DNA from: Ectopseudomonas mendocina | GTDB taxonomy: Bacteria > Pseudomonadota > Gammaproteobacteria > Pseudomonadales > Pseudomonadaceae | Length of the DNA: 64,000 bases | Reading direction: 5' to 3' | NCBI RefSeq assembly: GCF_007049795.1 | Contig: NZ_SCFY01000018.1 | Span: 53,716 to 117,715, forward strand | Part shown: piece after piece, positions 1 through 9,100 of the stretch | How positions within the stretch are numbered: the first letter of the stretch is position 1 | Layout of the letters: each line of letters begins with the position of its first letter | Translations under genes and position numbers: made by a program | The notes under the pieces: generated by a model | Database searches by the model: none | What the model was told of the DNA's origin: nothing | The model's input: the letters and a program-made list of their open reading frames with translations, nothing else

Positions 1-58
1 AACGAAACAACGGCGAACGCAGCGGGACGGCCGGAATGAGGCGGGCAGAGTGGCGCAT
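1..58 (-). CDS. Possible 5' end of a gene cut by the window edge
   Basis: An ATG on the minus strand at 58 opens a frame that stays open for 19 codons to the window edge. A purine-rich GAGAG lies about 8-12 bases upstream and could be its ribosome binding site. The visible residues (MRHSARLIPAV...) are basic and then hydrophobic, as at the start of a membrane or exported protein. The fragment is too short to name, and it may be chance. Confidence 0.3.
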   Translation of the reverse strand, partial: MRHSARLIPAVPLRSPLFR

Positions 59-228
59 GGTGAGTGCTCTCGTCGTTGTTATTGTGCGCCGACATCCTAG
101 CCGGCATCTTTCGGGGCCTATGCAGATAGCGCGCCAGCTTGGCAAAGTCGGCGCACAAGGCTTCTAGAACAGTAGGTTACATTTTTTCGACAAGTCGGTG
201 GCTAACCGATGACAGCACATGATCGGCA

Positions 229-266
229 ATTTTCCGCCCATGAGAACCAGGTCTCAGGCGGAAAAT
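229..266. terminator. Hairpin downstream of the PAS-GGDEF gene
   Basis: Arms ATTTTCCGCC (229-238) and GGCGGAAAAT (257-266) pair perfectly, and the stem extends with TGAGA/TCTCA beyond a two-base bulge. It sits ten bases past the stop of the minus-strand cyclase gene. No clear U-tract follows, so it is a structured 3' end or weak terminator rather than a textbook one. The rest of 59-275 shows nothing recognisable. Confidence 0.5.
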
Positions 267-275
267 CGCCAACCA

Positions 276-1259
276 TCACCCTAGCACGATCTGATTCTTG
301 CCTTGGCGCTTGGCCATGTACATCGCCGCATCGGCGCGCGCGTAGAGCGCATCGAGGCTGACATCAGTGGCTAGCAGGCTGGTCAGCCCCTGACTGACTG
401 TAATGCCGAAGTGCTGACCTTCATGCTGGAAGCCGAGGCGTTGCACCTCGCGCTGTAGCCGTTCAGCCACCTGCAATGCCACATCCTGCTCACAGCCGGG
501 GAACAGCGCCGCGAACTCCTCACCACCGATACGTCCGAACAGATCGCCGCGCCTCAAGGCATTGCTGCCGCACTGCGCCAGGCGCCGCAACACCTCATCG
601 CCAATCTGGTGGCCGTACTGGTCATTGATCGTCTTGAAGTCATCGAGATCGAGCAGCAGGAAAGCCAACGGGCTGCCGAACTTGCGCGCGTGCTCGAACT
701 CACGGCGAGCGCATTCGAAGAAGTGCCGCCGGTTGCTGCTCTGGGTCAGCACATCTGTGGTTGCCAGGCGATGCAACTCGCCCTCCAGGCGCTTCTTCTC
801 GGTGATATCTTCAGCAATACCGACGATCACATGCCCCTGCTCGGTACCCAGCCGGGGGCTGACGAAACACTTGTCGCTGAGCCAGCGCAATTGGCCATCG
901 GCGCGAATGATGCGGTACTCACGCGACTCCACCGCGCCAGTTTCCAATACCTTGGCCAGGCTTTCAGCGGCGTAGTCGATATCGTCGGGATAGATGCTGT
1001 TACGCCACTCGCCATAGTCGGCCAACAGTAACGCGGCGGAACGACCGAAGATTCGCTCATAAGCAGGGCTGACATAAATCATCCGCTGCTCGCTCCAATC
1101 GAAGGCCCAGAGCACGGCATTGACGCTGCCAAGCAAGCTACTGAACAGTTGCTCGCGCGCACCCAGACGCTCCACTTCGGCACGGCTGTGCAGTAGAGCC
1201 AAGGTCAGTTCTTCCAACTCGGAAACAGCCTTGCCTTGATCGTCCATTACAGCGGCCAT
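276..1259 (-). CDS. PAS-GGDEF diguanylate cyclase
   Basis: A predicted cytoplasmic diguanylate cyclase of 327 residues that makes cyclic di-GMP from two GTP. A PAS domain with its PAC extension occupies roughly residues 30-155 and GGDEF roughly 165-325. The active loop reads GGEEF, and an RxxD inhibitory site (RRGD) lies five residues before it, so it is probably active and product-inhibited. I chose the ATG at 1259 (MAAVMDD) because GAAGGA lies just upstream; an earlier in-frame ATG at 1313 adds an uncharacteristic leader. No membrane segment is seen. From memory, PAO1 carries a similar PAS-GGDEF gene (PA0290) close to desA, which fits the neighbour here. Confidence 0.9.
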   Translation of the reverse strand: MAAVMDDQGKAVSELEELTLALLHSRAEVERLGAREQLFSSLLGSVNAVLWAFDWSEQRMIYVSPAYERIFGRSAALLLADYGEWRNSIYPDDIDYAAESLAKVLETGAVESREYRIIRADGQLRWLSDKCFVSPRLGTEQGHVIVGIAEDITEKKRLEGELHRLATTDVLTQSSNRRHFFECARREFEHARKFGSPLAFLLLDLDDFKTINDQYGHQIGDEVLRRLAQCGSNALRRGDLFGRIGGEEFAALFPGCEQDVALQVAERLQREVQRLGFQHEGQHFGITVSQGLTSLLATDVSLDALYARADAAMYMAKRQGKNQIVLG

Positions 1260-1313
1260 CCGTCCTTCGCCTCGCATTGAAATTGAGCATAGTGCGAGGC
1301 GTTGGACAAACAC

Positions 1314-1340
1314 AAAGGCCCGCCAGTTCGGCGGGCCTTT
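1314..1340 (-). terminator. Rho-independent terminator of the desaturase gene
   Basis: Perfect 11-bp arms AAAGGCCCGCC and GGCGGGCCTTT enclose a five-base loop. Read on the minus strand, the stem is followed by TGTGTTTGT. It lies about 20 bases past the desaturase stop and just before the cyclase reading frame. Confidence 0.8.
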
Positions 1341-1358
1341 GCTTGTAACGAGCGGCGG

Positions 1359-2549
1359 TCAGGCAGTGGCGCTGGACGGTCGCAGCGAGTAGGTCTTGAG
1401 CTGCTCGGCGAACTCGCGCAGCGACTGGATGCCGCTGGCCTCGGCCTCGTGGACCCACTGCTTCATGGCTTCGAGCATGTCGTGGCCGTTGCTGCTGGTC
1501 TTCACCCAGATTTGCTGCAGCGCCAGGCGCTTCTCGTAGATCACCTTCAGTGCCTGGCTTTGCGCCAGCATATCGGCGATGTGCGCATGATGCTGCTCTT
1601 CCAGCAGGCTCGGTTCACGTGACAAGAGGCGTTTCGCTCGACGGAAAAGGTGACGAACGGACTCATCGGCCTTGGCCACTTCCTGCTTGACCAACGGCAC
1701 GATCACCAACTTGCGGTATTGCGCCATGATCTGGAAACGGTTGTTGAGGATGGCCATGGCAGTGTCCATGTCCAGACTGGCCTTGCCCTCGACCCGATGC
1801 GCAATCGGCGCCACGCGCTGCACCTTCGCCAGGCCGAGGAAGCTGAACAGCTTGATCCAGGCCCAACCCATGTCGAACTCCCACTTCTTCACCGACAGCT
1901 TGGCGCTGTTAGGGTAAGTGTGATGGTTGTTGTGCAGTTCCTCACCGCCGATCAGGATGCCCCAGGGCACCAGATTGGTGGCAGCGTCGCGGCATTCGAA
2001 GTTGCGATAGCCGACAGCATGACCAAGACCGTTGATGACACCCGCGGCCCATACCGGAATCCACATCATCTGGATCGCCCAGACAGTCATGCCGAGTACG
2101 CCGAACAGCGCGAGGTCGATGATCGCCATCAATGTCACGCCGCCAATCGGATAACGGCTGTAGACATTGCGCTCGACCCAGTCATCCGGGCAGTTCTTGC
2201 CGTAGATGCGCAGCGTTTCCTGGTTCTTCGCCTCTTCCTGATAGAGTTCGGCACCTTTACGCAGCACGGTGCTCAGCCCCTTGATGACCGGGCTATGCGG
2301 GTCGTCAACGGTTTCGCACTTGGCGTGATGTTTACGGTGAATCGCGGTCCACTCGCGGGTGTTCTGGCCCGTGGTCAACCACAGCCAGAAGCGGAAGAAA
2401 TGCTTGAGCGCGGGGTGCAGTTCCAGTGCACGGTGCGCAGAGTAGCGGTGCAGATAGACAGTCACGCTGACGATGGTCACGTGTGTCATCAGCAAAGTCG
2501 CAGCCACCAGCTGCCAGACCGACAGGTCGAGTAAACCGTTGTACCACAT
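1359..2549 (-). CDS. desA: Membrane fatty acid (acyl-phospholipid) desaturase, DesA type
   Basis: An integral-membrane di-iron delta-9-type fatty acid desaturase of 396 residues, which puts double bonds into acyl chains of membrane lipid. All three histidine boxes are present: HRYSAH (34-39), HRKHH (71-75) and HNNHH (206-210). Hydrophobic segments flank them near 10-32 and 140-175. The protein agrees closely with what I recall of P. aeruginosa DesA (PA0286), which also begins MWY. That, and AAGAGG about 11 bases upstream, decide the start at 2549; the longer in-frame extension to 2732 would run into the divergent gene's leader. The C-terminal third is polar and helical. It is transcribed divergently from the GGDEF-EAL gene at 2719. 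Confidence 0.92.
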   Translation of the reverse strand: MWYNGLLDLSVWQLVAATLLMTHVTIVSVTVYLHRYSAHRALELHPALKHFFRFWLWLTTGQNTREWTAIHRKHHAKCETVDDPHSPVIKGLSTVLRKGAELYQEEAKNQETLRIYGKNCPDDWVERNVYSRYPIGGVTLMAIIDLALFGVLGMTVWAIQMMWIPVWAAGVINGLGHAVGYRNFECRDAATNLVPWGILIGGEELHNNHHTYPNSAKLSVKKWEFDMGWAWIKLFSFLGLAKVQRVAPIAHRVEGKASLDMDTAMAILNNRFQIMAQYRKLVIVPLVKQEVAKADESVRHLFRRAKRLLSREPSLLEEQHHAHIADMLAQSQALKVIYEKRLALQQIWVKTSSNGHDMLEAMKQWVHEAEASGIQSLREFAEQLKTYSLRPSSATA

Positions 2550-2718
2550 GGGCGCTATTGCCTCTTGAAGGGGGAACGCGATTTGTCCTATAAGGACGAA
2601 CCTGTTCACATTATCCCTGACCCATGCCAGAAAACCAGTTGGTCTTTTAGATGAGAATGTTTCAGCCCAACCCTCTTCTATACTGACCCACATTAACAGG
2701 GAGCGTAGTAGCCCACCC

Positions 2719-5019
2719 ATGCGTATCGACACCGCCGCCCTGCGTTTTACTCTGGGCTATCTGTTGCTGGCCTGCCTCTGGATACTGCTGAGCGACCGAC
2801 TGCTGACAGCCCTCGGCCTGTCCATGGCGCAACTGGAGCGCTTGCAATCTTTCAAGGGCCTGCTGTTCGTCGCGCTCACCAGTTCACTGCTTTATCTGGT
2901 GCTACACCGTCACGCTCAACAATATCGACGCGCGCGCCTGGCGCTGGCCGGCAACGAGGAGCGCCTGCGCCTGGCGCTAGATGCCACGCGCGACGGCCTG
3001 TGGGATTGGGACGTGAGCAACCGCCGAGTGTTCTTCTCCGAGGGCTATGCCAGGCTGCTAGGCCTCACCCCGCAAACCCTGGGCAACACCCGCGAAGATT
3101 GGGCCGCACGCCTGCATCCGGATGACGTGGAGCGCGCGCTGCATGCGCTCAACGCCGAGTTGAGCGAGCAGCCCTATGAAAACATCTACCGTCTGCGCCA
3201 CGCCGACGGCAGCTATCGCTGGATTCATTCACGCGGCCGCCTGCTGCGTGACGAGGAAGGCCAACCGCAGCGCTTCATCGGTATCGCCAGCGACATCACC
3301 CAGCAACGCGCCACCGACGATAGCCTGCGCCAGGCCGCTGCGGTGTTCGATGCGACTCAGGAAGGGGTACTGGTCACCAATGCCGAGCAGCGCATCGTTC
3401 ACGTCAACCCGGCCTTCAGCCGCATCACCGGCTACAGCAGCGAGGAAATCCTCGGCCAGCACCCCGGCCTGCTCAAGTCCGGCCGCCATGACGCCGCCTT
3501 CTATCAGAGCCTGTGGCAGGCACTGCAGAACCGTGGAGCCTGGAGTGGCGAGGTGTGGAACCGGCGCAAAAGTGGGGAGATTTACCCGCAGTGGCAGTGC
3601 ATCCGAGTCATTCGCGATGAACAAGGGCGAGTCAGCCACTATGTGGCGGTGTTCTCCGACATCACCGCACTCAAGCGCTCGCAACGCGAGCTGGACTACC
3701 TGGCACACCACGACCCGCTGAGCAACCTGCCCAACCGCCTGTTGTTCACCGAGCGCGTCGCTCATGCGCTGGAGCGCAGCAAGATCGAGGCGCTGCGCGG
3801 CGCAGTACTACTGATCGATCTGGACCACTTCAAACACATCAATGAAAGCCTCGGCCACAACGTCGGTGATCTGTTGCTCAAGGCGGTCGGCGAGCGCTTG
3901 CAGCAAGGTTTACCCACTGGCACCACCCTAGCCCGGCTAGGCGGCGACGAGTTCGGCCTACTCAGCGAAAACTGCGCTGACGCCGCCCAGGCAGCCGAAC
4001 TGGCACAAAGCCTGCTGCGCAGCCTGGAAACATCCTTTCGCCTCGACGGCCACGAGCTCTACATCGGCGCCAGCATCGGCATCAGTCTGTTCCCCGAAGA
4101 TGCCGACAGCGTCGAGCAAATCCTGCGTAACGCCGACTCGGCGCTGTTCAAGGCCAAGAACAGCGGTCGCGAAGGCTATGCCTTCTACGTGCAGGAGCTC
4201 ACCGACTACGCCCGGCAGCGCGTGGAGCTGGCCAGCAGCCTGCGTCATGCGTTGGACAACGACGAGCTGCGCGTGTACTACCAGCCGCTGCACGACCTGC
4301 GTGACGGTCGCCAGGTAGGCATGGAGGCGCTGGTGCGCTGGCAACACCCGCAACGCGGGCTGATTCCCCCTGGCGAATTCATTCCGATTGCCGAGGACAA
4401 CGGCATGATCGGCGCTATCGATACCTGGGTTCTGGAGCAGGCCTGCCGCCAGATGATGCGCTGGAACGCCGAAGGGCATGCGCTGAGCTTCGTTGCAGTG
4501 AACGTCTCCAGCCGGCTGTTCAGTCGCGGTGAACTCGATATGAAAGTGGCGCAGGTACTGGCAGAAACAGGCCTGCCGCCTGAGCAGCTGGAGCTGGAGG
4601 TCACCGAGAGCGCGATCATGGAAGACCCGGATGCAGCGCAGAAACTGCTCATCAGTCTACGTGCCCTGGGCGTACGCCTGGCCATCGACGACTTCGGAAC
4701 GGGGTATAGCTCTCTGGCGCGCCTCAAGCGCCTGCCCGTGGACAAGCTCAAGCTCGATCAGAGCTTCGTGCGCGGCCTGCCCAACGACGCTGAAGACGCC
4801 GCCATCGCTCGCGCCGTGATCGCACTGGGCAAAAGCCTGGGCCTCAAGGTCCTCGCCGAAGGTATCGAACAACCAGCCCAGGCCGATTTTCTGCGTGAGC
4901 TAGGCTGCAACTATGGTCAGGGCTATCACTTCGGTCGCCCACAGCCGGTGCCCGTCAACACCGCTGACGCCATCACCCCAGGCGAAACGCAGGGCAGTCA
5001 CCCCAGCACCAGGAACTGA
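2719..5019 (+). CDS. Membrane PAS-PAS-GGDEF-EAL cyclic-di-GMP enzyme
   Basis: A 766-residue cyclic-di-GMP turnover protein. Two N-terminal hydrophobic helices (about 9-26 and 46-63) anchor it. Two PAS domains follow (about 80-200 and 203-322), then GGDEF (GGDEF at 408-412) and EAL (EAL at 536-538). The EAL domain keeps N594, the EVTE glutamate (627), the DDFGTG aspartates (657-658), K678 and E714, so phosphodiesterase activity is expected. The cyclase loop is also intact but has no RxxD inhibitory site. It resembles PA0285 of PAO1, also next to desA there (from memory). It is followed after two bases by the receiver-HDOD gene, so it probably heads the signalling operon. Confidence 0.9.
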   Translation: MRIDTAALRFTLGYLLLACLWILLSDRLLTALGLSMAQLERLQSFKGLLFVALTSSLLYLVLHRHAQQYRRARLALAGNEERLRLALDATRDGLWDWDVSNRRVFFSEGYARLLGLTPQTLGNTREDWAARLHPDDVERALHALNAELSEQPYENIYRLRHADGSYRWIHSRGRLLRDEEGQPQRFIGIASDITQQRATDDSLRQAAAVFDATQEGVLVTNAEQRIVHVNPAFSRITGYSSEEILGQHPGLLKSGRHDAAFYQSLWQALQNRGAWSGEVWNRRKSGEIYPQWQCIRVIRDEQGRVSHYVAVFSDITALKRSQRELDYLAHHDPLSNLPNRLLFTERVAHALERSKIEALRGAVLLIDLDHFKHINESLGHNVGDLLLKAVGERLQQGLPTGTTLARLGGDEFGLLSENCADAAQAAELAQSLLRSLETSFRLDGHELYIGASIGISLFPEDADSVEQILRNADSALFKAKNSGREGYAFYVQELTDYARQRVELASSLRHALDNDELRVYYQPLHDLRDGRQVGMEALVRWQHPQRGLIPPGEFIPIAEDNGMIGAIDTWVLEQACRQMMRWNAEGHALSFVAVNVSSRLFSRGELDMKVAQVLAETGLPPEQLELEVTESAIMEDPDAAQKLLISLRALGVRLAIDDFGTGYSSLARLKRLPVDKLKLDQSFVRGLPNDAEDAAIARAVIALGKSLGLKVLAEGIEQPAQADFLRELGCNYGQGYHFGRPQPVPVNTADAITPGETQGSHPSTRN

Positions 5020-5021
5020 GC

Positions 5022-6158
5022 ATGCGCGTGCTGATTCTCGAAGACGATCCCTGGATAGCCGACCTGCTCAAACAGATCGTCCTCAGCCTCTGCCCAGGCG
5101 CCCAGGTCGACTGTCAGAGCCGCGTCGTCGATGCCCTTGCAGCCTGGAAGCGGCAGGCGGCCCAGTTGGTCATCGCCGACTGGCACCTGCCCGACGGTAA
5201 CGGCACCCAGTTGCTGGAAGCTGTGCGTCAACGCAGCCAGGATATCCCGCTGGTCATGGTCACGGCCCGCGCCGACCGTGACAGCGTGCTAGCCATACGC
5301 CCGTTGAATATCAGCGCCTTCATCAGCAAGCCCTTTCAGGTGCCCAAGGTGATCGCCAGCCTGCAGCCACTATTGGCGAATGCCCAAAGCATCGCCGGTG
5401 AAGTCGACCACGCTGGGGATTTCCTCCAGCAACTTGCACGCCTGACCGATGACGCACTCGAACTGCCGCTGCGTGAATCCCTGTACCAGCGTCTGCGCGA
5501 TGTGCCTCAACCCTTCGATAACCTGCAACAGCTTGGCGACCTCTGGCAGAACGACCCAGCCGTTCACGCGCGGTTGATCGCAGCGGCCAACAGTGGCAAC
5601 TACAACAGCGCCGGGCAGCCCTGCGTCACCCTCAACGAAGCCGTGCAACGCCTCGGTCAGGCCACTGCAATCAATCTGGTTCAAGGCCTCGCGCTTCGGC
5701 CGCAGGCGGTACTGAGCGACCCCGAGCTGCAGCGCCAGGGCGATGCGCATTTCGTTCATGCCCTGCGCCTGCGCCAGCGTATTGCTGAGCTGGCGCGTAG
5801 CAGCCGGGTTGATCCGGCGCCGCTGCACAGCGCCGCACTGCTACAACGCATGGGCGAACTGGCCCTGCTGGATCAGGCGCAACGCTGGCGCAGTGCCGGC
5901 CGAGAGCTGGACGAACAGACCCTGAACACCGCCCTGCAGCGTCATAGCAGCCAACTGGCCAATCGACTCAAGGCGCACTGGCGCCTGCCTATCGCGCTAC
6001 GCGAGTTGATCGGTGCCTGCTACGCCCTACCCCCCGGCAATACACGACGTGACACGGTGGTGATGCGCCTGGCCAGTGCCGAACTGCAGGGCGCCGAAGC
6101 GCCGGAAATCGAGCGTCTTAGGCGTCTCGCTGGCCTGGCGCGGACAGGCGCACGATGA
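5022..6158 (+). CDS. Response regulator with HDOD output domain
   Basis: A 378-residue protein with a complete receiver domain at residues 1-120: acidic pair D8/D9, phospho-acceptor D53 in VIADWHLPDG, a threonine in MVTARA and a lysine in ISKPFQ. Residues about 140-330 form an HDOD domain (start LPLRESLYQRL, then NDPAVHARLIAAANS), a non-catalytic HD-GYP relative used as a signalling output. AGGA seven bases upstream supports the start at 5022. The stop overlaps the start of the sensor kinase gene (ATGA), which indicates translational coupling and makes that kinase a likely phospho-donor. I infer the partner from this arrangement. Confidence 0.85.
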   Translation: MRVLILEDDPWIADLLKQIVLSLCPGAQVDCQSRVVDALAAWKRQAAQLVIADWHLPDGNGTQLLEAVRQRSQDIPLVMVTARADRDSVLAIRPLNISAFISKPFQVPKVIASLQPLLANAQSIAGEVDHAGDFLQQLARLTDDALELPLRESLYQRLRDVPQPFDNLQQLGDLWQNDPAVHARLIAAANSGNYNSAGQPCVTLNEAVQRLGQATAINLVQGLALRPQAVLSDPELQRQGDAHFVHALRLRQRIAELARSSRVDPAPLHSAALLQRMGELALLDQAQRWRSAGRELDEQTLNTALQRHSSQLANRLKAHWRLPIALRELIGACYALPPGNTRRDTVVMRLASAELQGAEAPEIERLRRLAGLARTGAR

Positions 6159-9100
6159 CCAGCAATTCGCGGCCGATTGCAATTCGCTGGATCGTGGTCG
6201 GCGGCAGTCTGTGTCTGGCGCTGTTCTTCGCCTTCCTCGGGCGCCAGGCACTGCACGAGCGTGAGGCGCTGTGGCAATTGCAGATGAACAAGCAGGCCGA
6301 GGCGCAACGTCTGGCACTGCAAAGCGTTCAGCACGGCCTGCGCGAGCGTGCACAGTTGCTGGCCGAGGCCATCGCCGCCGACGCCTGGGTAGCCGAGCTG
6401 GTGCGCCAGGCGTCAGTCCTGCCCAAGGATGACCAGGGCGGTCTGGCCAGCATCCGCAACCAGCTCTACACCCGCTTGGCGCCGCGCTGGCGCAACATGC
6501 AGGTGCACCGGCCGTTTCGCCTCTACGTCCATCTGCCAGACGACGCACGCATCCTGCTGCGGGTACACGAGCCGCAGCGTTTTGGTGACACCCAGGAGGC
6601 CATGCGCCCGTTATTGCTGCAAGCCCTGCGTATGGGCGACAGCCGTGCAGAACTGAACCTTGCGAACAACAGCATCGGCATCCGTGCCGCAGCGCCGCTG
6701 CTGATCGATACGCAAAACGGTCAGCGCCAGGTTGGCGCCATCAGCGTGGCAATGGATGTGCTCGAGGATCTGCCGCAACTGGATCGGGATCTCGGCGCCG
6801 GCATCGCGCTACTACTCAACGCAGCGGCCGAGGTCGGTACGCAAGCCGATCACGCCCCCGCCTGGCGCCTGATCCAGCAGACACGTCCGCAGGCACATAT
6901 CTGGCTGCAAGCGGATCTTCTGCCCTCTCCCAGCGAGGGTAACAGCCAGCGTCTGCTGGAGGATGGCGGGCAACACTACCTGCTCAGCCAGCTGTCGATG
7001 GCGACCTCGCCACAGCCCGGCTCTGCGGCCATGGCCACGGTGCTGACCTGGCGTGACGTCAGCGAACTCTATGCCGTGCATGAACGCGACAAGCGCTGGC
7101 TGGTAGTCAAATGGCTGCTCGCCTGGTGCGGCGCCGAAGCCTTGCTGATGATCCTGCTACACGCGACACATCGCAGTACCCAGCGCCTGATGCAACGCCA
7201 ACAGAGCGCGCTGCACGCACTCAACGAGATTTCTGCGCTATCGAGCCTGAGCAGCAAGGAACAGCTGCGCGAAGCGCTGCGCATGGGGGCCAACTATTTC
7301 GACATGCCGCTCGGCGTAATCGGCATGATCGACGCCGATCACTATCGCGTCCTGGTCCAGGTCTGTCCTGACACGCAGCTTGAGGACGGCCAGACCTTCG
7401 CCCTCAACGAAACCTACTGCAGCCTGACCTACGCCCTGGACGACATTCTCAGTATCGAGCGCATGGCCAGCTCACCTTATCGAGAGCACGCCTGCTACAC
7501 CCGCTTCGCCCTGGAAAGCTATATCGGTACGGCGATCTGGGTAGATGGCCGCAGAGTCGGCACCCTGGCCTTCTGCGACCAGCAAGCCCGTGACCGTCAG
7601 TTCGACGAGAACGAGCGCGAATTCCTGCGCCTGTTCGCTCGCTGGGTCGGCGCCACCCTGGAGCGCGAGCAGCAGCAGCAGGCACGGCAAAACCTGCTCG
7701 AACGCCTTGCCAGCATCATCGAAGGCACCGACGTCGGCACCTGGGTGTGGAATGTGCAGAGCGGCGCCACCGTGTTCAACGAGCGCTGGGCGCAGATGCT
7801 CGGCTACCAACTCCAGGAACTGCAGCCCACCAGTGTCGAAACCTGGAAGCGCTTCTGTCACCCGGAGGATCGCGAGCCCAGCGAGCGCATGCTGCGACGC
7901 CACTTCGCTGGCGAGTTAGCCTTCTACGACCGGCAGATACGCATGCAGCACCGAGATGGGCGCTGGCTGTGGGTACAGGTGCGCGGCCGCCTCTCCAGCC
8001 GCGACGAGCAAGGCCGGCCGCTGCTGATGTATGGCACCCACACGGACATCAGCGCAGCGCGGCAGCGCGAGGATGCGGTGATCGAGGCGCGAGCGTTCCT
8101 GCAGACCGTGCTGGATTCGGCCAGCGGCGTTGCCATCATCGCCACCGACCCGAACGGCCTGGTCACCCTCTTCAACTCTGGCGCAGAGCGCCTGCTGGGC
8201 TATAGCAGCGACGCCGTGATCGGCCAGATGACACCCGAACGCTTCCATCTGCCCAGCGAAATCGACGCTCGGGTCGAGCAGCTCAGCATCAGTTGCGGGC
8301 ATCTGGTCAGCGGCTTCCAGGTCTTCACTCACAACGTACGTAATGGCGAGTCGGAAACCCGCCAATGGACGTACGTGCACAAGGACGGCAGCCAGCGCCT
8401 GGTCAACCTCACCACCAACGCCATCTTCGACGCCAGCGGACAGATCACCGGTTTTCTCGGCATCGCCAGCGACATCAGCGCCCTGCAGCAGGCCACTCGC
8501 GCACTGCAGCAGAGCGAAAGTCGCTTCCGTGGCCTGGTCGCCAACCTGCCCGGCGTGGTCTATCGCTGCGCCAACGACAGCGACTGGAGCATGCGTTACG
8601 TCAGCGACGAGATTCTCAGCCTGACTGGCTACCCGCCCAGCGACTTCATCGACAATCGCGTGCGCAGCTTCTCCAGCATCGTCCATCCCGACGACCTGCC
8701 GAGCACCTACCTCGCCAACGAAAGCATCGCTCGCCAGGAAACCTTCGAGCTGACCTACCGCCTGCGTCATGCCGATGGCCACAGCGTCTGGGTGCGCGAG
8801 AAAGGTCGCGGCGAGCACGACGCCCAGGGGCGCCTGATCTGGGTCGACGGGTTCATCTGGGACATCAGCGAGCGCAAGGTCATGGAAGACGACCTGCGCC
8901 TGAGCCAGCAGCTGTTCAGCAGCGCCTTTGCCACCGCGCCGCAGGGCATGGCGCTGGTGGCCATCGACGGACGCTGGCTGGAGGTCAACGACGAGCTGTG
9001 CCGCATGCTCGGCTACAGCCGCGAGGAAATGCTCGCCCTCGATTTTCAGCGCATCACCCACCCCGACGACCTCGGTGCGGACCTGCGCAACGTCGACGAC